Part shown: positions 1-12,600 of the stretch, in pieces
Position numbering within the stretch: the first letter of the stretch is position 1
Layout: the number at the start of each line of letters is the position of its first letter
Assembly (NCBI GenBank): GCA_963971405.1
Contig: OZ020487.1
Location: 43,435,039-43,499,038 of the forward strand
DNA length: 64,000 nt
DNA from: Psococerastis gibbosa
Taxonomy: Eukaryota > Arthropoda > Insecta > Psocodea > Psocidae
Direction of reading: 5' to 3'
The notes under the pieces: model-generated
Seen by the model: the letters and a program-made list of their open reading frames with translations, nothing else
The model's database searches: none
What the model was told of the DNA's origin: nothing
Translations under genes and position numbers: made by a program

Positions 1-35
1 CGCTAATGGACGGCTGACGCATTTATGGAATATAT

Positions 36-150
36 CAGGACATGTAGAGTAGTGGTACAGACTCCGAATTTCACTCAAAAAGTTGTTGGTTCGAGTCCCA
101 CACTTGCTACATTTTCTGGCCATGGTTCGGAGAGGGGCCCTTCGCTAGGT
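36..150 (+). mobile_element. tRNA-derived SINE (family S), copy 1
   Basis: The copy shows an A-box-like TAGAGTAGTGG and a perfect B-box GGTTCGAGTCC about 45 bp downstream, then CACACTTGCTACATTTTCTGG. The same order recurs at 24905 and, inverted, at 46517. The split RNA polymerase III promoter marks a tRNA-derived SINE rather than an intact tRNA gene. Confidence 0.7.
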
Positions 151-474
151 TGGCTTTGTAATCGAACAAAAAGTCAATATTTATTTATTTAATATAATAG
201 TAAAGGCACCTGCCCCGCTCCACAAGGCCTGGTGTGGAGCCTTTGTGCATCCCGACTCGCTTATGTTGCCGGAATGCTTTTTTCCTATTGGGACTAGAAT
301 TCCGCCTCATCAGTGTGCTAGGCAATTGTACTGCCACTGATGTAATTGAAGGGGCTTAGTCGCTCCCAGCTCTGTGGGTCAAAGGCTAAGATTGCAGAGT
401 TTGCGGTGGACACACTAATAGACGGATTTAGTGAATTAATAAAGATAGGGTGTACACAATTCTTCTTTTTGTAG

Positions 475-696
475 GATCCTTCAATAACCCAGGTGACAAA
501 CAACGCCCGTAATGTGTCTCGAGGACTGGAGGATTATAATCCATTCGAAGAGACTGCACCCAGTCCCATAAGGACAGCCACCGCCAGCACTCCTACCACC
601 GCAGGCACACCTGCCGTGTTGGAGCCAACTCAGCAACCTCCGGTCTACAAACAGAACGCCCAGCAGACGCAATCTGTGAACACTGCAGACTTAAAG
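475..696 (+). CDS. Scamp: SCAMP exon: N-terminal NPF and linker region
   Basis: The acceptor TTTTTGTAG ends at 474 and the donor begins at 697. The 74 codons, phase 0 at both ends, start [13 protein letters not shown] and contain NPFEE. A family N-terminus usually has further NPF repeats, expected in the missing upstream exon. Confidence 0.93.
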
Positions 697-3600
697 GTAG
701 CTTTGATGCTTAAGTTGATGTTTTTATTGTTACGAAATAATCAAATCTGCATAGGCACATAGTATACGGAGGTATGAGCGAAGGTGGTGTCTGGAAAAGG
801 AGAACATACGTCAAGTCTGACGAGATCCTAGGAAAAGAAGGCATAGTTCGATTCGAAAAAGCTCAAAGATTTTGTTGGATTTGGCATGTAGAGGAAATGG
901 CTCCAAATTCTGCATGCAGGGTTGAAGGTGGCAAGGTAGATATGGTGGAATTGAGGGGGAAGGTGACCTGCTAACGATATACTTGTCGGTTTGGCAGAGA
1001 AAGACCAAGGCCCGAGATGTCTTGAGACGGGTGGTGTGGGAGGAAGGAGGAGAAGAATTAATCTAGATCCCCATGGAAATTCTTCAACTTCCAATATCCC
1101 CATTTATGGACGATACAATTCAATGAGTTCAACTATAAAAACTAATTAGGTGCCCCTACAGCTTAAGTCGAAACACCCATAAAAACCTCTAAAAGTATTA
1201 TTATATACAGTATGTAATAAAATAATATTTTTTTTCAATATTCTTCAGTCATATACTATTTAATATTTGAGATATAAGTTGCGTCTTCTGATTTTCTTCG
1301 TATTTGAGTTCATACATTTTGTATGTTGACATTAATTAAATTTAACGTGGTTTAAATGTTCCACCATTTCGTTGCCTTGTTAATGGAGCCAATATCATAT
1401 TTAGTAGCAGTTTTTCATTTAACTTTGCCATTTTAGTGAAAAAATATCTGTAGTTTAAACCCCTAAATAGTGGGCCTATTACTTGTTTATTCCCTAAGTT
1501 TGGTCGGGGGGGGGGGGGGGGGGGGTGTCAAGTTGGCAGCCCTGCAAACTACAAACACTACTTGCAAGTGTAAAACTAGTGGTATGCGTCTAATTGGAGG
1601 ATATGAGTTTATTTTTGAAGCTCCTCCAGCAAAACCTTCCAGTAAGTGACTTACACCAACTTTAGGGTTTCTTCTCTGGAATCCAACGGTTGTTGCTGTC
1701 TTTTGCTATGCGGTAGATAAGGTTGACATATCATTCCACTTTCTTTAAGAAAATCTAAAGTTGGCGGGACAACCCTTATAAGGCTACTCGATTTATTTTT
1801 GCTACTCTCATAAATCTGATTTTTTGTTTTGCTGCTTAACAGGCTCTTCAGGTTAGTACTAGCACGTATCTGTGTTTTTTTAATTTATTACATTTATACA
1901 CAACAGCAAGATATTAACTAAATATAATAAATAAAGTAAACGATGACTTTTAAAAACTGAGCCATCTGGACCTCTCTTAGACTCAATTAGGGGGGTCAAC
2001 AAAAAAAAGCAAGATACATAAATACGTGTACAATTGTGATATGAATATAAATATGCTGTATATCGGCTTCGATGGCCACGTGGTAACATGCTTGCACTTG
2101 TGCGAGTCTTTACACGCCATGCGATCGGAGACGTGTCGTAACTCAACACGGGTAATAACCTAACGAGGCGACTGTAGAGGTCAGTCGGATACATTCATTA
2201 AATTGTTTGTATGCGATTAACCCTTTAAAAAAAAGATAGGCTAAATAATTATACAGGGTGGAAGGAGGTTCACGTCACACGTCTCCCCTTCGATTTCAGT
2301 CAATATGACGAATTTAGTGATGGGGCTACAGACGTAAAGACTAACTAAAATATTTTTGTTTTTTTCCCAGAAGCGGCAAGAGGAACTTGACAAGAAAGAT
2401 GCTGATTTGACGCGAAGAGAAGACGAGCTTAAGAGACAAACTGGTATGTTAATTTTTGAGCAATAAGCATCGGACAAAAACGTTTGGCCATAACTGCAGT
2501 AGACATGTTAAGTGATGTCCCTGCCCTATCCGTCAGGCTCAGCCAAGGTAGCTTTATTTATGTATTTATTTATCTATTGAGTTATGGCACACATCACATC
2601 AGTAACATTTAATTTTAGCTAGTGACCGTTTTATTGTACATGACGTTCGGACACAGTAAAGTAAGGAGGTTTTGGACGAAACTTTCAGTTCCCTTGAACC
2701 ATGACCCATCACCAGTTTTGATGTGAAAGGAAAGTGGAGTATAAGAGATTTGAAATTTTGACCCGCAACCTTTTTGTGTGACGTATAGCAGCGCCACCAT
2801 CTTTTGTTTGTCACGAAACAACTTCGGGTTGCGGTTGTCTCTGGTCTCACGAAAGGACTGGCTCTTTACCATGACCCATCACCATTTTGTAATTGAAAGG
2901 GAGGGGATTTGTGTTGTCGAGCAGGCCAAAGCTCAGCAAGGGCTGTACAGGCAGAAGAAGAACGCTTTCTAGTGTGTGTGTTGATAATCGCAGTTCTGTA
3001 GTTTTGTGTTTTATTTGTCTCAAACATGATACTTTGTGCTTTGCTTTACGAACAGCTGATTACGTGTTTGGTGATAATATGAGATAGCGTCTGCATCCGA
3101 AATAAGGCTCTTGTTTTACGTAAGAGGTTGAATCAATAGACTATGATTAATTACGGTGACTCAATGAGAGTTTTGACCATCAATGGTCAATGGTAAATAT
3201 GGTATTGACGTTTTAGCAGACATTAAAGACATACTAAAAATGTTTGCTACCGCGTCAAAACCATATTTACCATTGACCATTGACGTATGTGGAAACCCCG
3301 CCTAAGGCCTAACTGATTTTGAAAGCATATTTATAAATAGCTTACGGTCCCAGCCATCCCTTGCCACTTTCAAAGAAAGCCTCCGGTCTCACCTGCTAGC
3401 CCGGCAAAGGTCGGTATCCCAGCATTAGGCCTTGACACAGTCCATGCTGTTTTGAGTTCTTTTTGGGCAGTTAGGCCAATACTTATTGTTATTCTTCTCG
3501 TTTCTGTTTTGTTTTTGCTGTGTTTTTATTGAATTAGGGAAACTTTAGGACAATACTAACAACACTAGTCTTTAAGGCTGAGTGTTCAAAATGTTTTGTA

Positions 3601-6600
3601 AACAAGAAATTATGCTGACTTTTTGACGAAAATAATTTATTGCTCATTCCACAGATACAAAGATAACAAAGTGAACAGATAAAAAACTCATAAAAAATCT
3701 AAGTTATCGCAGGAAGTTTATATTTTCTGAACTGAAATGTTATTACCTTATTTTATTTATTTATTTATTTATTTGTAGCTCGCTGACGTAGGCCTTAGCC
3801 CATTGAACAGCGCAAACAAGTACCCTGGGGTACATATTCTATGGTGCTTTCGCACATACGGTTTTATACATATATTAATTGGAACTTTCTTCCCATGTCC
3901 AAGGAAGTGATCTCGCGAAGCGAGCTACTCCTAATAGAGGCACTTCCTTAAAAGAGTCAGGACTATGGAATACGAAGCATTCAAGATGCTTATATCTCAG
4001 TCCTGCGAAAGAGGGGCATTCACAAAGTATGTGCTCTGCCGTCTCGTCATGCTGGCTGCACCACCTACACTTAGTGTCACTCAGCCTATTGAGTCTGTTC
4101 ATGTGAACTCTGAATGGTCCATGGCCAGTCAGTAGAGCAGCGACCATTCTTGTAGTCCTGCGATCTGTATCTATTTTATGCAGTCCGTAGTCTTCTGCTG
4201 GGTTCCTCATGAATAGTTTAGAGTGCCGAGGTGTCGAAAATGCCCAGTGTTGTAAGAACTCTTTCTGCAGTCTTTTCCGAAGTAGGTTTTTAACATATGC
4301 TGGGCCTACAGGCAGGACTGGTTCGTTTCCTACAAAGGGTGTCTCTGCGCCTTGCCGGGCTAGTCGGTCCGCTTCTTCGTTGCCTGGGATTCCCCTGTGA
4401 CCCGGGACCCAAACCAATTCGATTTCAAATTGCTGACTAGTGAGTATTTTCATCTCTTGTCTGCATTCTGCAATCAACCCAGAGTTAACCACGGGGCTTG
4501 ACAACGCTAAGATGGCAGCTTGACTATCAGAGCAAATGTATACTCTATGCGTACCGTGTTGATAGCTGAGTTCGAGCGCACATCTTATTGCGAAGACTTC
4601 GGCTTGAAAGACGGACGTATAGGTGCCTAATGGAATGGCCAGCTCTGTTTTAGGGGCTTCACAAAAGACTCCTGCTCCTGCTCTCCCATCAATTAGTGAG
4701 CCATCGGTAAAGTAGACTACACTGTCTAACCTTATGAAATCGGGCTTATCAAGGGCCCATTCATCTCGTTGGGGTAATCTAATCTTAAAACAGTCATCCA
4801 GACTGATCTTTCTGCCAATGTGATCTTGTGGCATTTCTGTTATGACTTCATTTGGTAGTATAGACGAGTCTCCTTTCCACGATCCATTTTGTTTGAGTCG
4901 CCAAAAAGCGACTTCTGCTTGGTTTTTAATGAAGAGATGAAGTGGTGGAATGTTGATGAAGTGGGCGTGGTTCGAATGGCTCCAGTGGCACCAATGCAGA
5001 CCAACCTCTGTAGTTTTTGCAACTGTTTTTGTGCAACCCCCAGGGAAGTTCTCGTCCACCAGACAATGCAGCCATATGTAATTATTGGTCTTATAACAGC
5101 CTCATACAACCAACGGACAATTCTTGTTTTCAATCCCCATGTGGCGCTAAAAAGCCTTCGGACAATATAGAACGCTGCTGTTGCCTTGCGAATGCAGGAT
5201 TCCAAGTGAGACTTCCATGTCAGCTCTCGATCTAGTATGATTCCAAGGTACTTAACGGTTTCGGATACATTCAATTCATGACCTTTAACCGTCGGTCGTT
5301 TCTGGTTATGCATCAGTCTCCTACGAGTGAAGAGTATCACTTCTGTTTTTTTGAGGGTTAATGTCCAGTCCTTTCCCCTGGCACCAGGCGACGACTCTGT
5401 TGATTGCGTCTTGCATTAAGTCAATAATCACATCCAGACAAATACCTATAATTATAATAGCTAGATCATCTGCATATGCTATAGTGTCGTACCTTTCGCT
5501 AGCAAGCAGATTCAAGAGTTCATCTACAACGATGCTCCAGAGCAGCGGCGATAATACACCTCCCTGCGGGCAACCTCTCGTGACTGTGATCCAGGCCACT
5601 GCATTACCTCTCGAGGCAGACACCATTCGACTGAGTAGTAGATGCCGAATCCACACGGTAACGCTGGTGCTTGTGTTCCGCTTTCGCAAGGCTGACTCAA
5701 TCGCTTCGAAGCTAACACTGTCAAATGTCCCTTGAATGTCAAGACATGTGACCAGTGCCATCTCTCTATGACCAATCGCTCTTTCTAACTTATGAACCAG
5801 GCTATGTAGGACTGTTTCGGTAGACTTTCCAGTTCGGTACGCGTGTTGCGCTTCGTTAAGAGGGTATCTTTTGTTGAAGTCATCTCTGATATACCATTCA
5901 ACTACTCTCTCTAACGTTTTTAAAAGAAAGGAGCTTAATGTGATAGGTCTGAAGGCTTTCGGGTCAGAGTAATCAGCACGCCCTGCTTTAGGAATGAAAA
6001 CAACGCGTACTTTTTGCCACGGAGTTGGGACGTAGCCTAATTTGAGAGAAGAGCGGAAAATGAGGACTAACGCTTCCAATAATACTTCAATCCCACGCTG
6101 TAACAATACAGGGTAGATGCCATCGGGGCCGGGTGATTTATATGGTGAGAACTTCATGACTGCGCATTTTACGCTATGAGGAGTCACTATATTATTTATC
6201 ACTTCAACATCAACTTCGCGAAGTGCGTTGGCTGACGGAGAACCTTTTGCGGCAGAGTCCGGGTCAGGAATAATGGTGCAGCCAGGAAAGTGTGCTTCTA
6301 GAAGGGTCTCAAGAGCTTCAACATCTTCTGATGTGTGTTCTCCATTTGGCTTGGTTATTGGGCCACTTATAAGTTGTGGCATTTTCTTAAGGCATTTCTG
6401 TAATCGGGTTGCTTCCTCTACGCCTCCAATATCACTACAAAATTTACGAAAAGACTCATTTTTTAATCGATTTATTGTATTTTTGTATTCATTTCTTTCC
6501 TTCTTGTACGCCTCAATGACGTCAGACTTCTTGGTGCGTTTTTGTTTATTATATAACCTTCTGGTTTCATTTCTCCTTTCCTCTACTTCGTTGCTCCACC

Positions 6601-9600
6601 ATACTGGGACTACTACATCGGTTACTCTACTTAAGGGGCATGCTTCGTCAAAGGCTCCCGAGATTGCAGTGAGAGTACTCGAAACTAGATTTTCTAACTC
6701 CCCGATGTCTTCGGGTTCCATCACTGGCAATGCTTGCATGCGAAGTCTCAGTTCGTCCTCAAATATCGTCCAGTTCGTTTTCTTTGGATTCCGTATGCAT
6801 TTATATTTACGAATAGGCCCATCATTTAGTTAAAAGAGAATATGTTTATGGTCGGCGAGAGACTCTTCTTCTGAGACCTTCCACCCAGTCACACAATTAG
6901 ATAGCCGTGGAGTGCATAACGTCAGGTCCAGTACTTCCTCCCTTATTGCATTGACGAATGTTGGTTTTCCTATTTTATTCAGGATGTGAAGATCTTGCTG
7001 TATGATAAATTCAAGTAATTTCTCACCTCTGTCATTGACGTCTGTGCTTCCCCAAATAGTGTGGTGAGCATTGGCATCACAACAAATAATTAATGGCAGC
7101 TGCTTTGAAGAGTAGAAATTAATTAGTCTTATGACTTCTGGAGGAGGGATATCACTGCATTCTCCTGGAAAGTATGCCGACGCAAGAACTCTTCTTGACC
7201 CATTGGGTAGCTGCAAGTAAACCGCCACAAGGTCCCTTGAAACAAAAGTAGGCACCGGGGTTACAGGCAATCGACTTAGCAACATGGTTCTCGGCCGACC
7301 TACAGAGGGACAGCAGATAATGTTTCCACGAAAAGGGCCAAGACCCCTCAACTGACCATCAGGTCCTAACCAAGGCTCCTGAATTGCTGCAATGTCAATA
7401 TTTAACTCGACAATTCTTTTCAAAAGAACTGCTGCGGCAGCTTTTGAGTGTTGAATATTTGCTTGTAGAATCTTGGTCATTCAGCTTTGTTGTCATGTAT
7501 AGTACAATGGTGTGTTGCACTATCTGTATTATTTTGTGTCTTCGGCGTGTTATCACATAAAAGACTTGATGCTGACGTTCTAACTAGGGGTAGGGAGTTT
7601 GACCTCTCTCTAAGTAGGAAGTTTGTAATTTTCCCAACGTTTGTGTCTTTATCTTCAATCTTTTTCTTTTTATCAGGTCTGAAGTTTTTTGTTGGTGACC
7701 TCAGTAGTTTCTTCGAGGGCTGAAAAGGGTCAGCCCTATCTTGAGATAATGTGGTCTGCAGCTGCGGGCTTCCTGCCTTTCTCTTCAGCTGGGGACTGTG
7801 TACAAGTACCTGTTTGCTCACATTTTCAGCTGGTACAATTTTAACGGCTGCTTGAGGTTCCTTTACGTTTTTCTTACTCGGGACTGTCGCGTGAGCTTTA
7901 CCGGCTTCCTTTTGGGTTCTCGCTTCCTTCCGTCGCAAGATTATATCGGAGACAGGTGTATAAACTGCCCTGCTAGTTGACCATTGCGGCTTGTTTTCAT
8001 AACCGAGAAGGATCTTAGACGACTCTTCGTCGATTCCAACCCCGAGCCTTGTTCCATGACTGTCTTCATGGCGATTGAAAATCCTCCACTGAGTTGTATG
8101 AAGACGCGGGTTTTGTTTCTGAAGCTTTTTTAGAATCTCTTCATTAGTAGGCTTTTTCTTTCCTGGTAACCAAAGCACTCCTTTTACCAACTTCGGGATA
8201 TCCTGCACAGGTATGGCCTGTAAGGTGTGACCTTCCCATACTTTCAGCTTAGTAACAATTTCACCGAGCCATGTTTTGCTCGCTTCATTACCAGCTGTAA
8301 CAATTATATATTTGTCTCTACGAAATGTAGATATAAAGTGAGGCATACTCACGTCAACTGGCAGTGCAAATAGTTCATCGCCAATAATATCGAGAAATTC
8401 CAACTTATCCTCCTCGGTGATGAGCCTTGGTGGGTCGGTTAAAATCGCTAGTTGCATAGCAATATCTCCTTTTACTTTCTCGGCAAAGGACTCGCCGGTT
8501 ATTTTGTGGTGTCGACCATATGGGCTAGAAGACCCAATTTCATCTGACACGCCTGGCATTTCAACCTTGATTTATCCTGATGTGTGTTCTGACGGAATAT
8601 TGTAGGTCATTATTTAGAACGGGATGGGTGTAGGTGTAAGAATAGGAGGGCCTAAAGTTATTACCTTAAAAAAATTGGATAAAGATCCTTAAACCCATTT
8701 TGTAGCACAGTTGTAAATCTGTAAGGGAAATAGACAGCTTTCACAGAAAGCTCGTATTTTTTTAAGATTTTTTCATCTGTTCCCTTTTATATCTTTGTGG
8801 CTGTGGAACGAGCAATTCATTTATTTCGTCCAAAAAGTACAATAATTTCTTGTTTACAAAACATTTTGAACACTTAGGCTTAAGAATCTTGTTTATTGTA
8901 ATACTAACCATTCCTTGCCTTACCTGGGTTAGCCCATAGAAGACTTTCTAGTCTTATGGTTCGCCCAGGTAAAAATAAAGTCGTTATTTATTTATTATTC
9001 ATAATAAGGTTAGCATGAAAACAAGACATTATAGTCTTATTGTTCGCCTTTTGTTTGCAGTAAAGTCGCGTTTTCATTTCATTTCATTTCATTCATTTGA
9101 ATAGTTTACTATTACAATAGAAGTGTGGAAGCATGCTTTCGATGGCATAGTAGTAGGTTGTTCGTACTTGTGCGAGTCTCTTCACACCATGCGATCGGAA
9201 ACCTGTCGTAACTCAACACAGGTATTACCTCCAGAGGCGGCTGAAGAGTTTATTCGGATACATTCATTGAATTGTTTGTATGCAAATAATTTTTTTTTAA
9301 ATTTAAAAAAAAAATAAAAAAAATTCCTGGCATGATATTTGTGTGAGTCTCTGCGTACCATGAGATCGGAGACGTGGCGTAAGTCAATGCAAGTATTATC
9401 AATCGTCGGATAGGGCCTTAATCAGAGGATCAGCATCGTCTGGTTTTTGCTGACCAAAAAAATTCTTGTGGTTAAATATAGTAATTTATTTTTATTTTCA
9501 GCCACACAGAGGATAAACAATTGGCCCCCACTACCTAAAGGCTTTTGCGTGGAGCCGTGCTTTTACCTAGACATCGATGTTGAAATCAAAGTTGAATTCA

Positions 9601-12600
9601 AGCGAATCGTCCGCCACCTTTACTACCTTTGGATCTGTAAGTAGATACAATAATTGTATTTGGCATGCTGTTAAAGTTGGATGATATTAGTGGAAAAGGA
9701 TGATATTTGCCGAATTTTCACGCTGGAAAAACGCTGGACCGAAACCACCCAGAGGCTAATGGAAAATGTGCATTTGGGGTAAGTTAAGCGTAAGACACGA
9801 CGTATGTGGCAGACTGCCAAACTGTAGGTCTCCACCTTCTGTAGGCGCCTATTCCACCGACCGGCTAGGGCTATTTACAAAAAAAAAACGGTGACGTGGT
9901 AGCAGACATTCAAGACTTAGGTGGCGATTCCACCGATCTCGCATTGCAGAATGCAAATGAAATGTTTGTTTTCCTCTATGCCATAGTTAAAATTGATCAA
10001 AGATCATACCGTAAAATCACAAACAAAAAAACTAAAATTAAAAAATGGCTTCATGGGATATGTTAATTACAAACATTTTAATAGATTTCTATAAAAAGAA
10101 AAACAAACATTTCCGTCAATGTCATTTGCATTGTGCAATGCGAGATAGATGGAAACCCCGCCTAGGTCTTGAATGTCTGCTACCACGTCACCGTTTTTGT
10201 AAATAGCCCTAGCCGGTCGATGGAATGGGCACCTTAGGAGCTAGTCTTATAAATAAATTATATAATAATTTAAAAGATGTGGATGTTTCTGCGTATGGGT
10301 TATAGTGAACAAAGTGAGAGAAGTGATTCGTGGCCCGGTACACATGGCCGATCGCGATTCGCGACGCCGGCAACGCGCTGGGAAATATGTTATGGCGCTT
10401 ATTCCACCTACGTCAATAGTCAATAGTAAATGTGGCATTGCCGTGGTAGCAGACATTTTTAGACTGTCTTTAATGCCTGCTACCACGTCAATACCACATT
10501 TACTGTTGACTATTGACGTAGGTGGAATAGTGCCTAATGGGTAGTTCCAGTCAACTTGGCGAGCGAACAACCTGAGAGCGACAACAGTCAGGACTTAGCT
10601 TGATGTTGGGAGTAGCACCCACTCCCGAAACGTCGCCCTCTTCCCCTGACAATGGGCTCCGCCCTAATTGTTCGATGCCTGTGAGGCCCCTGAGGACTAT
10701 AACACAGCTGGGAATGAAAGTCCAACTAACCCTTTGTTAAATAATGAATTCTTGTTTGTTTCAGTGAATGAGTGTATGTTGGTTGCGAACGTATTTGGGG
10801 CTCTTTGCTTAATGATCCAGTTTGGCAACGTGGCGGACTTTTTCGTCTCCTGCCTGTATCTGGTTCTGTTTTCTCCTCTCTCCTTCCTCTGTTGGTACCG
10901 GCCAGTCTACAAAGCTTTCCAGTGAGTAAACATAACTTTTTGGATTTAAAAGTTAAGATATCTTCTTGAAATCGTTGATTTGTCGTCAGTCACATGTTAT
11001 CCTACCCCCTCTACGACCAATGGTAACTGAGATATGCATTTTTCAAGTTTTTGATCGGCCAACACCTTGAAAAGAAATGGCGGATCACGCTGGTTAACGA
11101 ACTTGATTAAGATGCATGATACATTTTTATGCCAAGTTTCATCAAAATCGGATAATACGAGGGGTATCCACAAAGTAAGTGCACTGGTACTCTCACAATT
11201 GTAGGGAATACTTTTTCGACATGCACACACTGCTACGTAGCCGAACTCCTTCCCTTCAAAACGAGACCAATCCGAGGTTAATGTGTTGAAAACTCTTGAT
11301 GCATTAGCATCTCTCGCGAAAAGTGTTGATCGTATCTCCCGCCAAGTGCGAAATTCGCGCCGTCATACGAGCGTGAAGGCGATGACTTTCTCTGCTCTAT
11401 TGTTACTGGCGACGAAACTTGGGTTGCCCCCTACACGCCTGAAACTAGGGGGCATTCTAACCACCTTGTCACCCTCCGCCAAGAAATTCAAGACCACAAT
11501 GTCAGCCAAAAAATCGTTCGTGTTTTCGAACATATTTTATAACAATTGTTTTACTTTTTGTTTCATTTTTGATTATATTTCAAATTTTCACTATATTTGC
11601 TGAATTGCGTACTCTTGCCGTGACGATTTTACTTTATACTTTCTTGTCGATTTCTTGATTGTAAAATTTAACAGATATATATATATATTTATTTATTTAT
11701 TGCAAGAGATGACTAATGGTCCAGCCCCCCCCCCCCCCCCACGTGAACCTTAATTATATTATTATATCGACTTCGATGGCCAGGTGGCAGCAAACTTGTA
11801 CTTGTGCGAGTCTCTACACGCCATGCGATCGGAGACGTGTCGACCTATTAGGTAACTTAGTGAGGCGACTGAAGAGGTCAATCGGATACATTCATTGAAT
11901 TGTTTGTATGCGATTAACCTTTTATAAAAATAAAAAAAAGATAAAAAAAAAATTGACCTATGTTCTAAGCCTGTAGAAAATATCAATGTTATTGTATTGT
12001 TTTGCAGGAGCGACAGCTCGATACATTTCATGATGTTCTTCTTTGTATTCTTCTTTCAATTCCTTGTGACGGTATTTATGGCGATTGGTATTGGAGGCAG
12101 CGGTACGTGTGGCATGAAGGCGGCCATTGGAAGTTTTACCCAGGGTAATGTGGGGGCCAATATTGTAGCGACAATAGTTTTAATAATCGCCCTTGGTTTT
12201 GCCGCCACTGCTGTCCTTGAATTTTTCCTGCTCGGAAAGGTAAGAAAATACTTTTTGATGTGAAAACCTACTTAGGTGCTCTTTACAATTTTAATGGTGA
12301 GAGATGACTTTGTATTTAGCGTCGGATGACGACGGTGAGAGACAAAGTCAGCAACAGATATTCCCGGCTCGCTTCACTTGGTGGGCAAGTTCTATTAGGG
12401 GAGCCTGTACCAACCAACGATAATGAATTTGAATAGATCGCGCCAAACCATAAGCTAAGTAGTTCTTATAACTGCTTCTAATGCCCCTTCTATTGAAAAT
12501 GAATCATTAAAGGAGTAAACACATAGATACCGTACTTCGGATTCCCTAAAAGAGTATCGAATGTACTTAGTCATGATGGCAGTTCTATGGAATTGTAATG

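Larger units (their letters stand above)
3751..8656 (-). mobile_element. Near full-length non-LTR retrotransposon (RNase H-bearing, I-superfamily-like)
   Basis: The element is about 4.9 kb, transcribed on the - strand, in the second visible SCAMP intron. Order from its 5' end: short leader (8560-8656), ORF1 (8559-7477), ORF2 with AP endonuclease, reverse transcriptase, RNase H and a CCHC finger, then a short 3' UTR ending in an AAAT-repeat tail (about 3751-3776). A perfect 12-bp target duplication GTTATTACCTTA is present at 3739-3750 and 8657-8668, defining both ends. The domain order, RNase H and C-terminal finger point to the I superfamily; the exact clade needs a tree. ORF2 is broken in three places, so this copy is not autonomous as read. 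Confidence 0.9.
3576..8879. mobile_element. Palindromic MITE Q1, split by a LINE insertion
   Basis: The left arm (3576-3738) begins GGCTGAGTGTTCAAAATG and continues TTTTGTAAACAAGAAATTAT. The right arm (8669-8879) is its reverse complement and ends GAACACTTAGGC. TAA and TTA flank the outer ends. A complete LINE lies between the arms, so the MITE is older than the LINE. Relatives are at 31321-32055 and 54704-54787. Confidence 0.75.

Noticed and set aside
5361..6833. + strand frames of 124 and 201 codons
   Set aside because: Antisense shadows of the LINE reverse transcriptase.
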